Shown here piece after piece: positions 32,503 to 40,294 of a stretch of 64,000 nt of DNA. The number at the start of each line of letters is the position of its first letter. The first letter of the stretch is position 1. The notes beneath the pieces are model-generated. The model ran no database searches. It was not told where the DNA came from and was given only the letters and a program-made list of their open reading frames with translations. The DNA comes from Candidatus Latescibacterota bacterium. Lineage in GTDB: Bacteria > Latescibacterota > UBA2968 > UBA8231. The stretch is from positions 99,107-163,106 of the forward strand of contig JAJEGS010000006.1 of NCBI GenBank assembly GCA_022819745.1. Reading direction: 5' to 3'. The position numbers were made by a program, and so were the translations under genes.

Positions 32503-34266
32503 TTACGGCAGCGGCGCAGTCTTTTCTTTATCAGCGATGAGTGCGTATTGGGTCAGCGCGTCTTCGTTGATGCCCCATGCGCTATGCCACTTGTCTCGCA
32601 ACTGCAGGTTGAGGGCGCGCAATTCGCGCTGCTGCTTTGCTTGGCGGGCCAAGTAGTGAGCTTTCTGTTGGCTCAAGTCGTATTCTTGCACCCGCTTAGG
32701 CCGCCGCTGCAAAACCTTGAAAATCGAAAAAGCCGTTTCCAAGGTGCGGGGATCGCGCAGAGAAGACGGCAAGGGATTGACCAGTTCAATTGGACCTTGT
32801 AATTCCCTTTCGGGCGCGGCTATGGCCGCGTCCATTAGCTCCTTGTAAACGACCTTTTCGAATGCGCGCAGCGCGTAGAGGCCACCGTTTTCGTCTGCGT
32901 CGCGCCGGATACTGTGCTTGGTCGCCAATGCGCCCATATCGGCCCCATTGCGAATTTGCGCCAGCAACTCTTGGGCGAGCGACTCATCGGCGACCATGAT
33001 CTCTTGGACGACGATTTCCTCCGGTGCAAAGTACATCTCCGGATGTGCCTCGTAGTGGGCGCGCGCTTCCTCTTCGCTCACCGCTAGGGCCCCTTCGAGT
33101 AGTTCTTCCCACAGCCCTTGGAGCAGCAGTCGCTCCTTTTCGGCGGCTACCTTCTCCTGTACCTCTGGCCGCTCGGCGTATCCACCGCGCTCGGCCGCCA
33201 AGCCCAATAGTAGGTCTGGTGCTCCACGGCGACGGATTCGATCGTCGAGCAAGGCGCTGTCGATTTGGGCGCGGCCCAGCCGCGTATTATGCAGCAAATT
33301 GCTCCCCTGCTGCATGGTGATGACACCGCCATCGTACTCATAGAGCGGGGCGTCCCATTCTTCGGGTGTTAGCTGCGGCGAGCCCGGCTGTTCGTTCCAA
33401 GCCGCGACAAAGCGCTGTACCTGTTCTCCCACCGGGCGCAACCTGCTCTCGGCGACCAATTTGTCGATGTGCTCGTTGCGCAAGTTTTCGATTTTTTCGA
33501 GGAAGGTCACCCGCTGGATCACTGAGCGGTACTTTTCAAAAGACACCAATTTCTTATCGACGACCTTGGCGATCTCCCAGCCTTGGGGCGTGCGAAAGGG
33601 CTGGCTGACCTCGTCTACGTCCAGTGAAAACACGTACTCATACACTTGGTCTGAGACCCGGTCGAAGGCATAATACGAATCGAACCACCCTCCATTGGCC
33701 GCGGTCGCCTCGTCCAGCGAGTGCTTGCGCGCCATGTCCTCAAAAATGGCTCGGCCAGCCACAACCTCCGCGTAGATGGAATCGGCACGCACGCGGCTGT
33801 CGAGCAGGATGTGCGCAGCGCGCACGGCGTGACGGGCCGGATGCGCGGCAAATTTGGCCCTCAGTTCGTCTTCAGAAATCTCGATTTTCAGGCCGACTTG
33901 CTCGCGTATGTAGGCTTCGACCATAGCCTTGTGCCGGGCTAGGTCCACCGCCTTGATCCACTCGGGATTTTTATCTAGCCCCCGCGCATACGCCTCGCGC
34001 ACCATGAGCTTGATGTCGATCAAACTCATCAGGTGCTCGCGGTGTTTTTCTACGCCTTGCGCTAGCGAGCGATGCTGCGATTGGATTCGGGCTTCGTAAC
34101 GACGGAATTCGCGCTCGTCGATTGGGTCGTCGCCGACTTGAGCCAAGGCGGTGCCTGCTACTGCTAATCCCCCCTTCTCTGCGGCCGGAGCCGCCGGTTC
34201 TTGGGCGCAATTAAAAAGGAATGCGCAGGCGGCAAGCCCTGCCCATTTTCTCGCGTTATTGGTCAT
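32503..34266 (-). CDS. Lipoprotein with two parvulin-type peptidyl-prolyl isomerase domains (SurA/PpiD-like)
   Basis: 587 residues. The signal peptide ends ACAFLFNC (lipidated Cys20). A SurA-N-like helical region (IDEREFRRYEARI ... DIKLMVREAYARGLDKN) leads to a first rotamase domain (about 145-235; VRAAHILLDSRVRAD, NGGWFDSYY). After a helical linker comes a second degenerate rotamase-like domain (about 405-500; VVQEIMVADES, ENGGLYALRAFEKV). Such proteins chaperone outer-membrane or secreted proteins in the periplasm. Its place inside the surface-protein block suggests dedicated folding of those clients. The start overlaps the upstream TPR gene by 11 bases. Confidence 0.82.
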   Translation of the reverse strand: MTNNARKWAGLAACAFLFNCAQEPAAPAAEKGGLAVAGTALAQVGDDPIDEREFRRYEARIQSQHRSLAQGVEKHREHLMSLIDIKLMVREAYARGLDKNPEWIKAVDLARHKAMVEAYIREQVGLKIEISEDELRAKFAAHPARHAVRAAHILLDSRVRADSIYAEVVAGRAIFEDMARKHSLDEATAANGGWFDSYYAFDRVSDQVYEYVFSLDVDEVSQPFRTPQGWEIAKVVDKKLVSFEKYRSVIQRVTFLEKIENLRNEHIDKLVAESRLRPVGEQVQRFVAAWNEQPGSPQLTPEEWDAPLYEYDGGVITMQQGSNLLHNTRLGRAQIDSALLDDRIRRRGAPDLLLGLAAERGGYAERPEVQEKVAAEKERLLLQGLWEELLEGALAVSEEEARAHYEAHPEMYFAPEEIVVQEIMVADESLAQELLAQIRNGADMGALATKHSIRRDADENGGLYALRAFEKVVYKELMDAAIAAPERELQGPIELVNPLPSSLRDPRTLETAFSIFKVLQRRPKRVQEYDLSQQKAHYLARQAKQQRELRALNLQLRDKWHSAWGINEDALTQYALIADKEKTAPLP

Positions 34267-35644
34267 CTTTTTGCTTTCTAATCAAGTCATCGGCTAGGCG
34301 TTTGTGTTCTTCGCTTTTGGCAATCTGTCCCAGCCGCTTGTAGGCTTCGGCCAAGGCTTGGTGAGCACCAAGCCAGTTTTCGTCGAGCGCGAGAGCGCGG
34401 TTGAGCATGGCAATGGCTTCATCCGTGCGCTGCTGGTTCAAATAAACCTGCCCGAGGGCCGCAAAAGCAGCCACGTGCTCGGGGTCTTGTTGGACGACCT
34501 GCTGATAGGCGGCTGCCGCTTGATCAAAGTGACCCGTGCGCAAGTAGATGTTGCCCATGTTGTTCAGTGCCCGCACGTGCGCGGGATTGATCCGCACGGC
34601 TTGGGCGTAGTGCGGCAGGGCCACGCCGGTAAACCCTAAGCGGTTGTATATAAAACCCAAGCTATAATGAGCTTCGGCGTCGTCTGGATCGCTGCGTACC
34701 TGCTCGCGATAGCGCTGGATATCCCCTTCGACCCGCTTGATCTTCTCGTAGGCGGCGAGAGATTTTTCTCCAGCTACCTCGCGGCCCTGACGCAGGTGGA
34801 TCTGGCCCAGCAAACGGAAGGACTCGGCAAGCCCAGGTTCGATTAGAATGGTCCGGCGGAAGTGATCGGCCGCAGCCGCTAGATCGTTTTGGCGCATCTG
34901 AATCCTCCCCAGTTGCAGATGTGCCTCCGCATAAGTGGTGTCGGCAGCCAACGTGCGCTCGAAGTACCCGGCCGCACCCGCGTCGTCGCCCTCATGGAGC
35001 TTGATCTCCCCCATCGCGTAAAGCGCACGCGCATTCTCCGGTGCTGCCAGCAAGACCTGTTGCAGTGCCGCGCTGGCGTCTGCATAGCGGCCCAAACTGG
35101 CGTACACCAGCCCGAGGTTAAAGCGGGTGTGGAGGTGCTCGGGCCGCAGCGCCAAGGCGCGCTCGTATTCGTGCGCGGCGTCGCCCAACCGCCCCTGCTT
35201 GCTGTACACCGCCGCTTTGTTGCGCCGCGCTGGCGCGTACGTTGAATCCAAGGCCAAGGCCGCGGCAAACGCGGCGTGGGCTTCGTCGTAGCGATTCAGC
35301 TTCAGATGCACATTGCCCAAGGCGACGAGCCATTCGGGCTGGTCGGATTCGAGGGCCACGGCCATTTCGTAGAATTGGATCGCTTCTTCGGGCTGGCCCA
35401 AAGCCAAGTGGATCCGCCCCAGCGTAGCCAGCACCTCACCCGACTGCGGATGGCGCTTCCGCGCTTCCCCGTACACCTCGAGCGCGTCCGCGTAGCGCTT
35501 CTGCCGCAACAGGGCGCGCCCGATCAACAGTGGATCCTCAACCGGAGGCGGCTGCACTACCGGCTGAACGGGCGGAACTTCCGGCTTGGTCTCGCAGCCG
35601 ACTGCCAGCGCAATGCTCAGTGCGAATGAAATCCGTTTAGTCAC
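34256..35644 (-). CDS. TPR-repeat lipoprotein
   Basis: 462 residues, GTG start overlapping the upstream stop as GTGA. A signal peptide with lipobox LAVGC (Cys17) is followed by a proline-rich linker (PPVQPVVQPPPVEDP) and about eleven tetratricopeptide repeats of the type A-E-Y-x-A-L-A-L-x-P-E-H, to the C terminus. TPR lipoproteins on the periplasmic face are protein-protein scaffolds, as in PilF/BamD-type assembly. It lies between the double-parvulin gene and two CRTAC1 genes, all overlapping, so the products probably form one complex. Confidence 0.8.
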   Translation of the reverse strand: MTKRISFALSIALAVGCETKPEVPPVQPVVQPPPVEDPLLIGRALLRQKRYADALEVYGEARKRHPQSGEVLATLGRIHLALGQPEEAIQFYEMAVALESDQPEWLVALGNVHLKLNRYDEAHAAFAAALALDSTYAPARRNKAAVYSKQGRLGDAAHEYERALALRPEHLHTRFNLGLVYASLGRYADASAALQQVLLAAPENARALYAMGEIKLHEGDDAGAAGYFERTLAADTTYAEAHLQLGRIQMRQNDLAAAADHFRRTILIEPGLAESFRLLGQIHLRQGREVAGEKSLAAYEKIKRVEGDIQRYREQVRSDPDDAEAHYSLGFIYNRLGFTGVALPHYAQAVRINPAHVRALNNMGNIYLRTGHFDQAAAAYQQVVQQDPEHVAAFAALGQVYLNQQRTDEAIAMLNRALALDENWLGAHQALAEAYKRLGQIAKSEEHKRLADDLIRKQKDDQ

Positions 35645-37278
35645 TGACTGGTCTCCTCCTCTATGGCCACGTATTGCCGCCCGGGCAGGGTCTCGACAAC
35701 TTGGATGACGCCGGACGGCCAGCGGATCTCAACCCGCTCGGCGACCTCGGCATCCCCAAGGCCAAAGAGCACGCGGGGATCGTTCGACGACAGATAGCTC
35801 GCGTTGCGGCGAATCTCGCGCACGAGAGTGCGGTCGCCGGTCGTCAGCGCGATTTGTGCCCCAATGGCGTCGCGATTGCTCGCCGCACCGCGCAACCTAA
35901 GCCCCAACCACCCGCCGGCATCTGCGTCGTTGCGCAACAGGGCCGGCCGGTCGTTGGAGTTGTTCACCGCAATATCCAAGTCGCCGTCGCTGTCGATATC
36001 ACCGAATGCAGTACCGCGACTGACCTGCACCAGCGCCAGTCCTGGACCGCGGTCGTCGCGGTCGACAAAAGTGCCCGCGCCGGTGTTTTCTAGGAGCTGA
36101 TTGCGCTGCGCGTACTCAGCCGCTCGATCGACCTTTTCCACGTTGTCGTACACGTGGCCGTTGGCGACAAACAGGTCGAGATCGCCGTCGTTGTCGCAGT
36201 CGAAAAACCCCGTGCCAAACCCGAGAAAGGCCATACTGGCACGGGTGATGCCCGACGCCACGGTCGCGTCGGCAAAGAACCCCCCACCCAAGTTGCTGTA
36301 CAGGGTGTTGCTCTCCCATTGGAAGTTGGTCACGAATAAATCCAAGTCGCCGTCGCCGTCTGCATCGGCCATGTCAACTCCCATCCCGGCCTCGGCAACC
36401 CCCTCGCCGTTGAGGCTGGTGCCGCTAGCAAGCCCGCGATCGACAAAGCGCACGCCGTCGTTGCGATAGAGCATGTTGGGCACGAGGTCGTTGGCCAAGT
36501 ACAAATCCGGATCGCCGTCTTGATCGTAATCGCCAAAGACGACTCCTAACTCTTTGCCGGCCGTGCTGGCGAGGCCGAAGGCTGCGGTGCGGTCGGCAAA
36601 AGCCCAACCGCCCGCGTGGCCCTCGTTGATGTAAAGGCGGTCGACTTGGCCGTCGAACTTGCGCGGGTCGCAGTAGAGCCGCTCCTCGCTGTTGCCGATC
36701 CGGCACACGAGCGGATCTTCGGTCGGATAGTCGAGGTAGTTGCCGACGAATAGGTCCAAATCCCCGTCGAGATCCACATCGGCAAAGGCCGCGCTCGTCC
36801 CCCATCCCGGGCAGCCCACATCGGCTGTGGCCGTGACGTCGGTAAAGCGACCCGCGCCGCGATTGTGGAAGAGCACGTTGGGCCCAAAATTGGTGACGTA
36901 GAGGTCGGCCCAACCGTCGTTGTCGTAGTCGCCCACGGTTGCCCCCATGCCGTAGCCGCGGTCGCCGACGCCAGCCCGCGCCGTCTGCTCTGAGAAGCGG
37001 CCCGCACCTTCATTGTGAAAAAGCGCGTTGGCCGCTTCAGGCTCGCTTGATAGCTGAGGTAACCGCCCGGCGTTGACCAAGTAGAGGTCGAGCGCGCCAT
37101 CGCCGTCGAAATCCAAAAACGCGGCCCCAGAGCCATAGGTCTCGGGCAAATAGCGCGCGCCGGCCGCGCCGCTGCGGTGGATGAAATCGACCCCAGCAGA
37201 CTGCGCGATATCGACAAAACGCGATTCCGCCGCGGCACTGCAACAAAGCAGCAGGACCATTCCGTAGCGCGCCTTCAC
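35641..37278 (-). CDS. CRTAC1/ASPIC FG-GAP propeller protein
   Basis: 545 residues with a signal peptide (about 1-18). FG-GAP/VCBS blades with calcium-binding loops (FDGDGALD, DYDNDGWAD, DVDLDGDLD, DYDQDGDPD, DADGDGDLD, DCDNDGDLD, DIDSDGDLD) span about 30-430, then an ASPIC/UnbV domain (WLGLRLRGAASNRDAIGA ... EIRWPSGVIQVVETLP) at about 440-540. The family folds as an integrin-alpha-like beta propeller; bacterial roles are unproven. GTG start, GTGA overlaps with both neighbours. It is paralogous to the gene immediately upstream. Confidence 0.85.
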   Translation of the reverse strand: MKARYGMVLLLCCSAAAESRFVDIAQSAGVDFIHRSGAAGARYLPETYGSGAAFLDFDGDGALDLYLVNAGRLPQLSSEPEAANALFHNEGAGRFSEQTARAGVGDRGYGMGATVGDYDNDGWADLYVTNFGPNVLFHNRGAGRFTDVTATADVGCPGWGTSAAFADVDLDGDLDLFVGNYLDYPTEDPLVCRIGNSEERLYCDPRKFDGQVDRLYINEGHAGGWAFADRTAAFGLASTAGKELGVVFGDYDQDGDPDLYLANDLVPNMLYRNDGVRFVDRGLASGTSLNGEGVAEAGMGVDMADADGDGDLDLFVTNFQWESNTLYSNLGGGFFADATVASGITRASMAFLGFGTGFFDCDNDGDLDLFVANGHVYDNVEKVDRAAEYAQRNQLLENTGAGTFVDRDDRGPGLALVQVSRGTAFGDIDSDGDLDIAVNNSNDRPALLRNDADAGGWLGLRLRGAASNRDAIGAQIALTTGDRTLVREIRRNASYLSSNDPRVLFGLGDAEVAERVEIRWPSGVIQVVETLPGRQYVAIEEETSQ

Positions 37279-38975
37279 GGCCCCAGCCTCGGCACTGGCC
37301 CAAACCCCTCGGCGACGAGACCCGCGCCGTGCCGGATGGTGATCAGCCGATTGCCCGCCACCCCGTCGATGCGCTCTTCCACCCCATCGGGCCAGCGCAC
37401 CACGAGGTGATCGGCCTCGGTCGCCGCCCCCAAGCCGAAGTGCAGCCGTAGGTCGTCCTGCGACAGATAGCTCGTGCCCGCACGCACCTCCCGCATCTGT
37501 ACCGCACCACCCACCGACACCGAGACTCGCGCGCCAATGGCGTCTGTATTGCCCCCATCTCCAAGTAGCCTCACCATCAGATAGTTGTGGCGATTGCCCC
37601 CGTCGTTGCGCAGCAAGGTCGGCGTGTCGTCGATATTGACTACCACAAGGTCCAAGTCCCCGTCGTTGTCCAAATCGCCAAAGGCCGAGCCGCGACTCGA
37701 CTTTTCCACTGCCAAACCCGCCCCCGAGGCCGAGCCGACCTCAATAAATGCACCATCGCGATTTTCAAACAGGTGGTTGCGCTGGGCGTAGCGTGTCCCC
37801 AAGTCGCGGCGATCAACGGCCGGGTACACGTGGCCATTGGCGACGAACAGATCGTCGTCGCCGTCGTTGTCGTAATCGAAAAATCCCGTCCCCCACCCCA
37901 AGGAACTAATGCTCGCACGGCCTAGGGTCGAACTAAAACTGGCGTCAGTGAAAAACCCCCGACCATTGTTCTCGTATAGTGAGTTGTTGTCGTGCGAAAA
38001 ATTGGTGACAAAGAGATCGAAATCACCGTCGCGATCGTAGTCGCTGGCCGCGACACCCATGCCAGCCTGTTCGCGACCATCCTCGCTGAAGGCAGTCGCC
38101 GACAGGAGCGATACATCTACAAATACACCCCGGTCGTTGCGGTAGAGCACATTCGGCGTCGAATCATTGGCAATGTAGATGTCCAAGTCGCCATCCTCGT
38201 CCCAATCGCCAGCCAGTGCGGCAAAGCCATAGTACTCGTAATCGGCAATGCCAAACGCCGCACTTGCCTCGGCAAAAGTCCAACCCGCACTCGGGCCGTC
38301 GTTACGGTATAATTGATCCCGCTCGCCCGCTAACCCGCGCGGGCCACAGCATACGTCTATCCCGCGCCAAGTGCAATAGCTCGGATCGGCCGGACGAAAC
38401 GCCGGGTCAAAGTCGATGTAATTAGCCAAGTAAAAGTCCAAGTCGCCGTCGAGGTCGTAGTCGCCAAAGGCCACAGACGAACTCCAGCCGCTAAAGTCCA
38501 CTCCCCGCTCAGCCGCCACATCGACAAACGTGCCGTCGCCCTCGTTTTCGTACAGGGCATTAGGGCCGTAGTTCGCCAAGTACAGATCGGGCCATCCATC
38601 GGCGTTGTAGTCAGCCGCCGTGGCCCCCATACCCCACCCTACATGCGCAACGCCAGCCTCGCGGCCAACGCCGGTAAAGCGCCAAGCACCGTCGTTGCGG
38701 TACAGCTCGGCACGAGGTTCCTGACCCGGGGCGTATCCGGTGATACGCGATCCGTTGACAATGAAAATATCCACGTCTCCGTCTAGATCGTAGTCTAAAA
38801 GGGCCGTTCCGCCCGTATTGCATTCGACGATGTGCTCTTTTTGCGGCGTCCCAGATACGGTGCGCAATTGGACCCCCGCTTCGGCCGCTACATCGACGAA
38901 ACTAGGGCGCGGCGAAACGCCCCCGTCGCCCCCACACCCTGCCAACGCCCAAATAGCGACTAGTGCAAACCACAT
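37275..38975 (-). CDS. CRTAC1/ASPIC FG-GAP propeller lipoprotein
   Basis: 566 residues. Lipoprotein signal MWFALVAIWALAGC (Cys14). FG-GAP blades with DYDLDGDVD, DYNADGWPD, DWDEDGDLD, DYDRDGDFD, DYDNDGDDD and DLDNDGDLD loops, then the ASPIC domain (YLMVRLLGDGGNTDAIGARV ... VVRWPDGVEERIDG). A cysteine pair in the middle (YCTWRGIDVCCGP) corresponds to RLYCDP in the neighbouring paralogue. The ATG directly follows the TAA of the upstream TPR gene, and the 3' end overlaps the next gene by GTGA. Location is probably periplasmic face or outer surface, membrane-anchored. Confidence 0.85.
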   Translation of the reverse strand: MWFALVAIWALAGCGGDGGVSPRPSFVDVAAEAGVQLRTVSGTPQKEHIVECNTGGTALLDYDLDGDVDIFIVNGSRITGYAPGQEPRAELYRNDGAWRFTGVGREAGVAHVGWGMGATAADYNADGWPDLYLANYGPNALYENEGDGTFVDVAAERGVDFSGWSSSVAFGDYDLDGDLDFYLANYIDFDPAFRPADPSYCTWRGIDVCCGPRGLAGERDQLYRNDGPSAGWTFAEASAAFGIADYEYYGFAALAGDWDEDGDLDIYIANDSTPNVLYRNDRGVFVDVSLLSATAFSEDGREQAGMGVAASDYDRDGDFDLFVTNFSHDNNSLYENNGRGFFTDASFSSTLGRASISSLGWGTGFFDYDNDGDDDLFVANGHVYPAVDRRDLGTRYAQRNHLFENRDGAFIEVGSASGAGLAVEKSSRGSAFGDLDNDGDLDLVVVNIDDTPTLLRNDGGNRHNYLMVRLLGDGGNTDAIGARVSVSVGGAVQMREVRAGTSYLSQDDLRLHFGLGAATEADHLVVRWPDGVEERIDGVAGNRLITIRHGAGLVAEGFGPVPRLGP

Positions 38976-40220
38976 TTACTGTTGCGCCCTCAAGGCTGCG
39001 GCCTCGGCGCGAGCCGCGCGGCCTTCTGCTAGGTGGCCCTGCTGGATTAGCGCAGTTCCCAAGCCGTCGAGGGCTGAGACCATGCTCCCGTCGAGGGCCA
39101 AGGCGCGGCGAAACGCAGCGACCGCCTCTGCGTACTCGCCGAGGGCCAAGCTGTTGTTGCCTATGTTTTCAAAGGCCAACGCGTAGTCGGACTTGTGGCG
39201 GACCGCGCGCAGCAAAAAGGGCCGAGCAGCCGCGTGTTGCTCTTGCAGCGAATAGATCACCCCGATGTTGTGGCTGGCCTCCGCATACGTGGAATCGAGG
39301 GCCAAGGCCGCCTCAAACTGTTCGAGTGCCGCCGCCAACTCCTTTCTGCGCAAATAGACCAACCCCAAGTTGAAATGCGTAGGTGCCTGCTTGTCGGTCG
39401 TCAGCGGCACGGCCTGGCGATAGAGCAAGCGACGGTAGTGATCCTCGTCCATCGTCGCGCTACTCAACTGCTGAAAAAGTTCGATCATTCGCGTCCCCTC
39501 GGCGACGCGACCCATGCGCGCATAGAGCGTGCCCAAGCTGTAATAGGCCGAGATGTAACCCGGATCTGCGGCAATGGTCTGCTCCATGGCCTCCATAGCC
39601 TGTGGATTGTCCTGTAAGCGCAAGTACACCAATGCCAAGTAGTAGTGGGCATGTGCCAAGTCAGGGTCGAGTTCAATAGCCTTCAGCAGTGCGGTCTTGG
39701 CGTTTTCATTGTCTCCGCGCGAGCACAGCACAAAGCCCAACACGAAGTGCCCATAGCCGCTCTGCCCGGCCAGTTGCAGCCCCTCTTCGACCGTTGCAAG
39801 TGCCTTTTCATACCCGTCGCCGCGTTCGTTGTACAGCAGCGCCAAGGCCCAGTACGCTTCGGCAAAGCCCGGTGCCTTTTCGAGTGCGCGCTTAAAGGAG
39901 GCAATGGCCTCGCTCTTGCGGTGCTCTTTGGCGAGAGCAACTCCGAGATAGTAGTGCGCATCCGCATCGTCGGGCGCGACCGCGACCAGTTCGGACAGCA
40001 CCTCAACGGCGCGGCGCGTGCGGTCCTTTTGCAGGTAGAGCCATCCCAAGGCCAACAGCACCTCTGGGTCGGTGGGGTTTTGCCCGTAGGCGCGTTGGTA
40101 GAATGCAAGGGACTGGGGAGTGGCAGGCTTTTTGAGGACGTGGCGTTCCGAGGAGCCACAGCCGATTCCTCCAAGAAGGCCGACTAGCCCTATCCACATC
40201 ACAGCAAGGCGCATGTCCAT
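38976..40220 (-). CDS. TPR-repeat lipoprotein
   Basis: 414 residues. Lipobox GLLGGIGC (Cys21), then about ten TPRs (DPEVLLALGWLYLQKDRTRRAVEVL, DADAHYYLGVALAKEHRKSEA and so on) to the C terminus. It is the first gene after the strong stem-loop at 40233-40268, so transcription of this part of the block may restart or be reduced here. No clear ribosome-binding site precedes the ATG; a second ATG two codons in is an alternative. It pairs with the CRTAC1 gene downstream (zero gap). Confidence 0.8.
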   Translation of the reverse strand: MDMRLAVMWIGLVGLLGGIGCGSSERHVLKKPATPQSLAFYQRAYGQNPTDPEVLLALGWLYLQKDRTRRAVEVLSELVAVAPDDADAHYYLGVALAKEHRKSEAIASFKRALEKAPGFAEAYWALALLYNERGDGYEKALATVEEGLQLAGQSGYGHFVLGFVLCSRGDNENAKTALLKAIELDPDLAHAHYYLALVYLRLQDNPQAMEAMEQTIAADPGYISAYYSLGTLYARMGRVAEGTRMIELFQQLSSATMDEDHYRRLLYRQAVPLTTDKQAPTHFNLGLVYLRRKELAAALEQFEAALALDSTYAEASHNIGVIYSLQEQHAAARPFLLRAVRHKSDYALAFENIGNNSLALGEYAEAVAAFRRALALDGSMVSALDGLGTALIQQGHLAEGRAARAEAAALRAQQ

Positions 40221-40232
40221 TTGTTAGGCAGT

Positions 40233-40268
40233 AAAGCGCCCGGCATCTCCACTAGAGCCGGGCGCTTT
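40233..40268 (-). terminator. Strong stem-loop between the outer-membrane-protein gene and the TPR lipoprotein gene
   Basis: Perfect 12-bp inverted repeat AAAGCGCCCGGC (40233-40244) / GCCGGGCGCTTT (40257-40268) with a 12-base loop. It is A/T-flanked on both sides and so could terminate in either direction. It lies just after the stop of the 40295 gene in the direction of transcription. Confidence 0.7.
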
Positions 40269-40294
40269 GGATCCACAGAGAAATAGTGCGGCCC

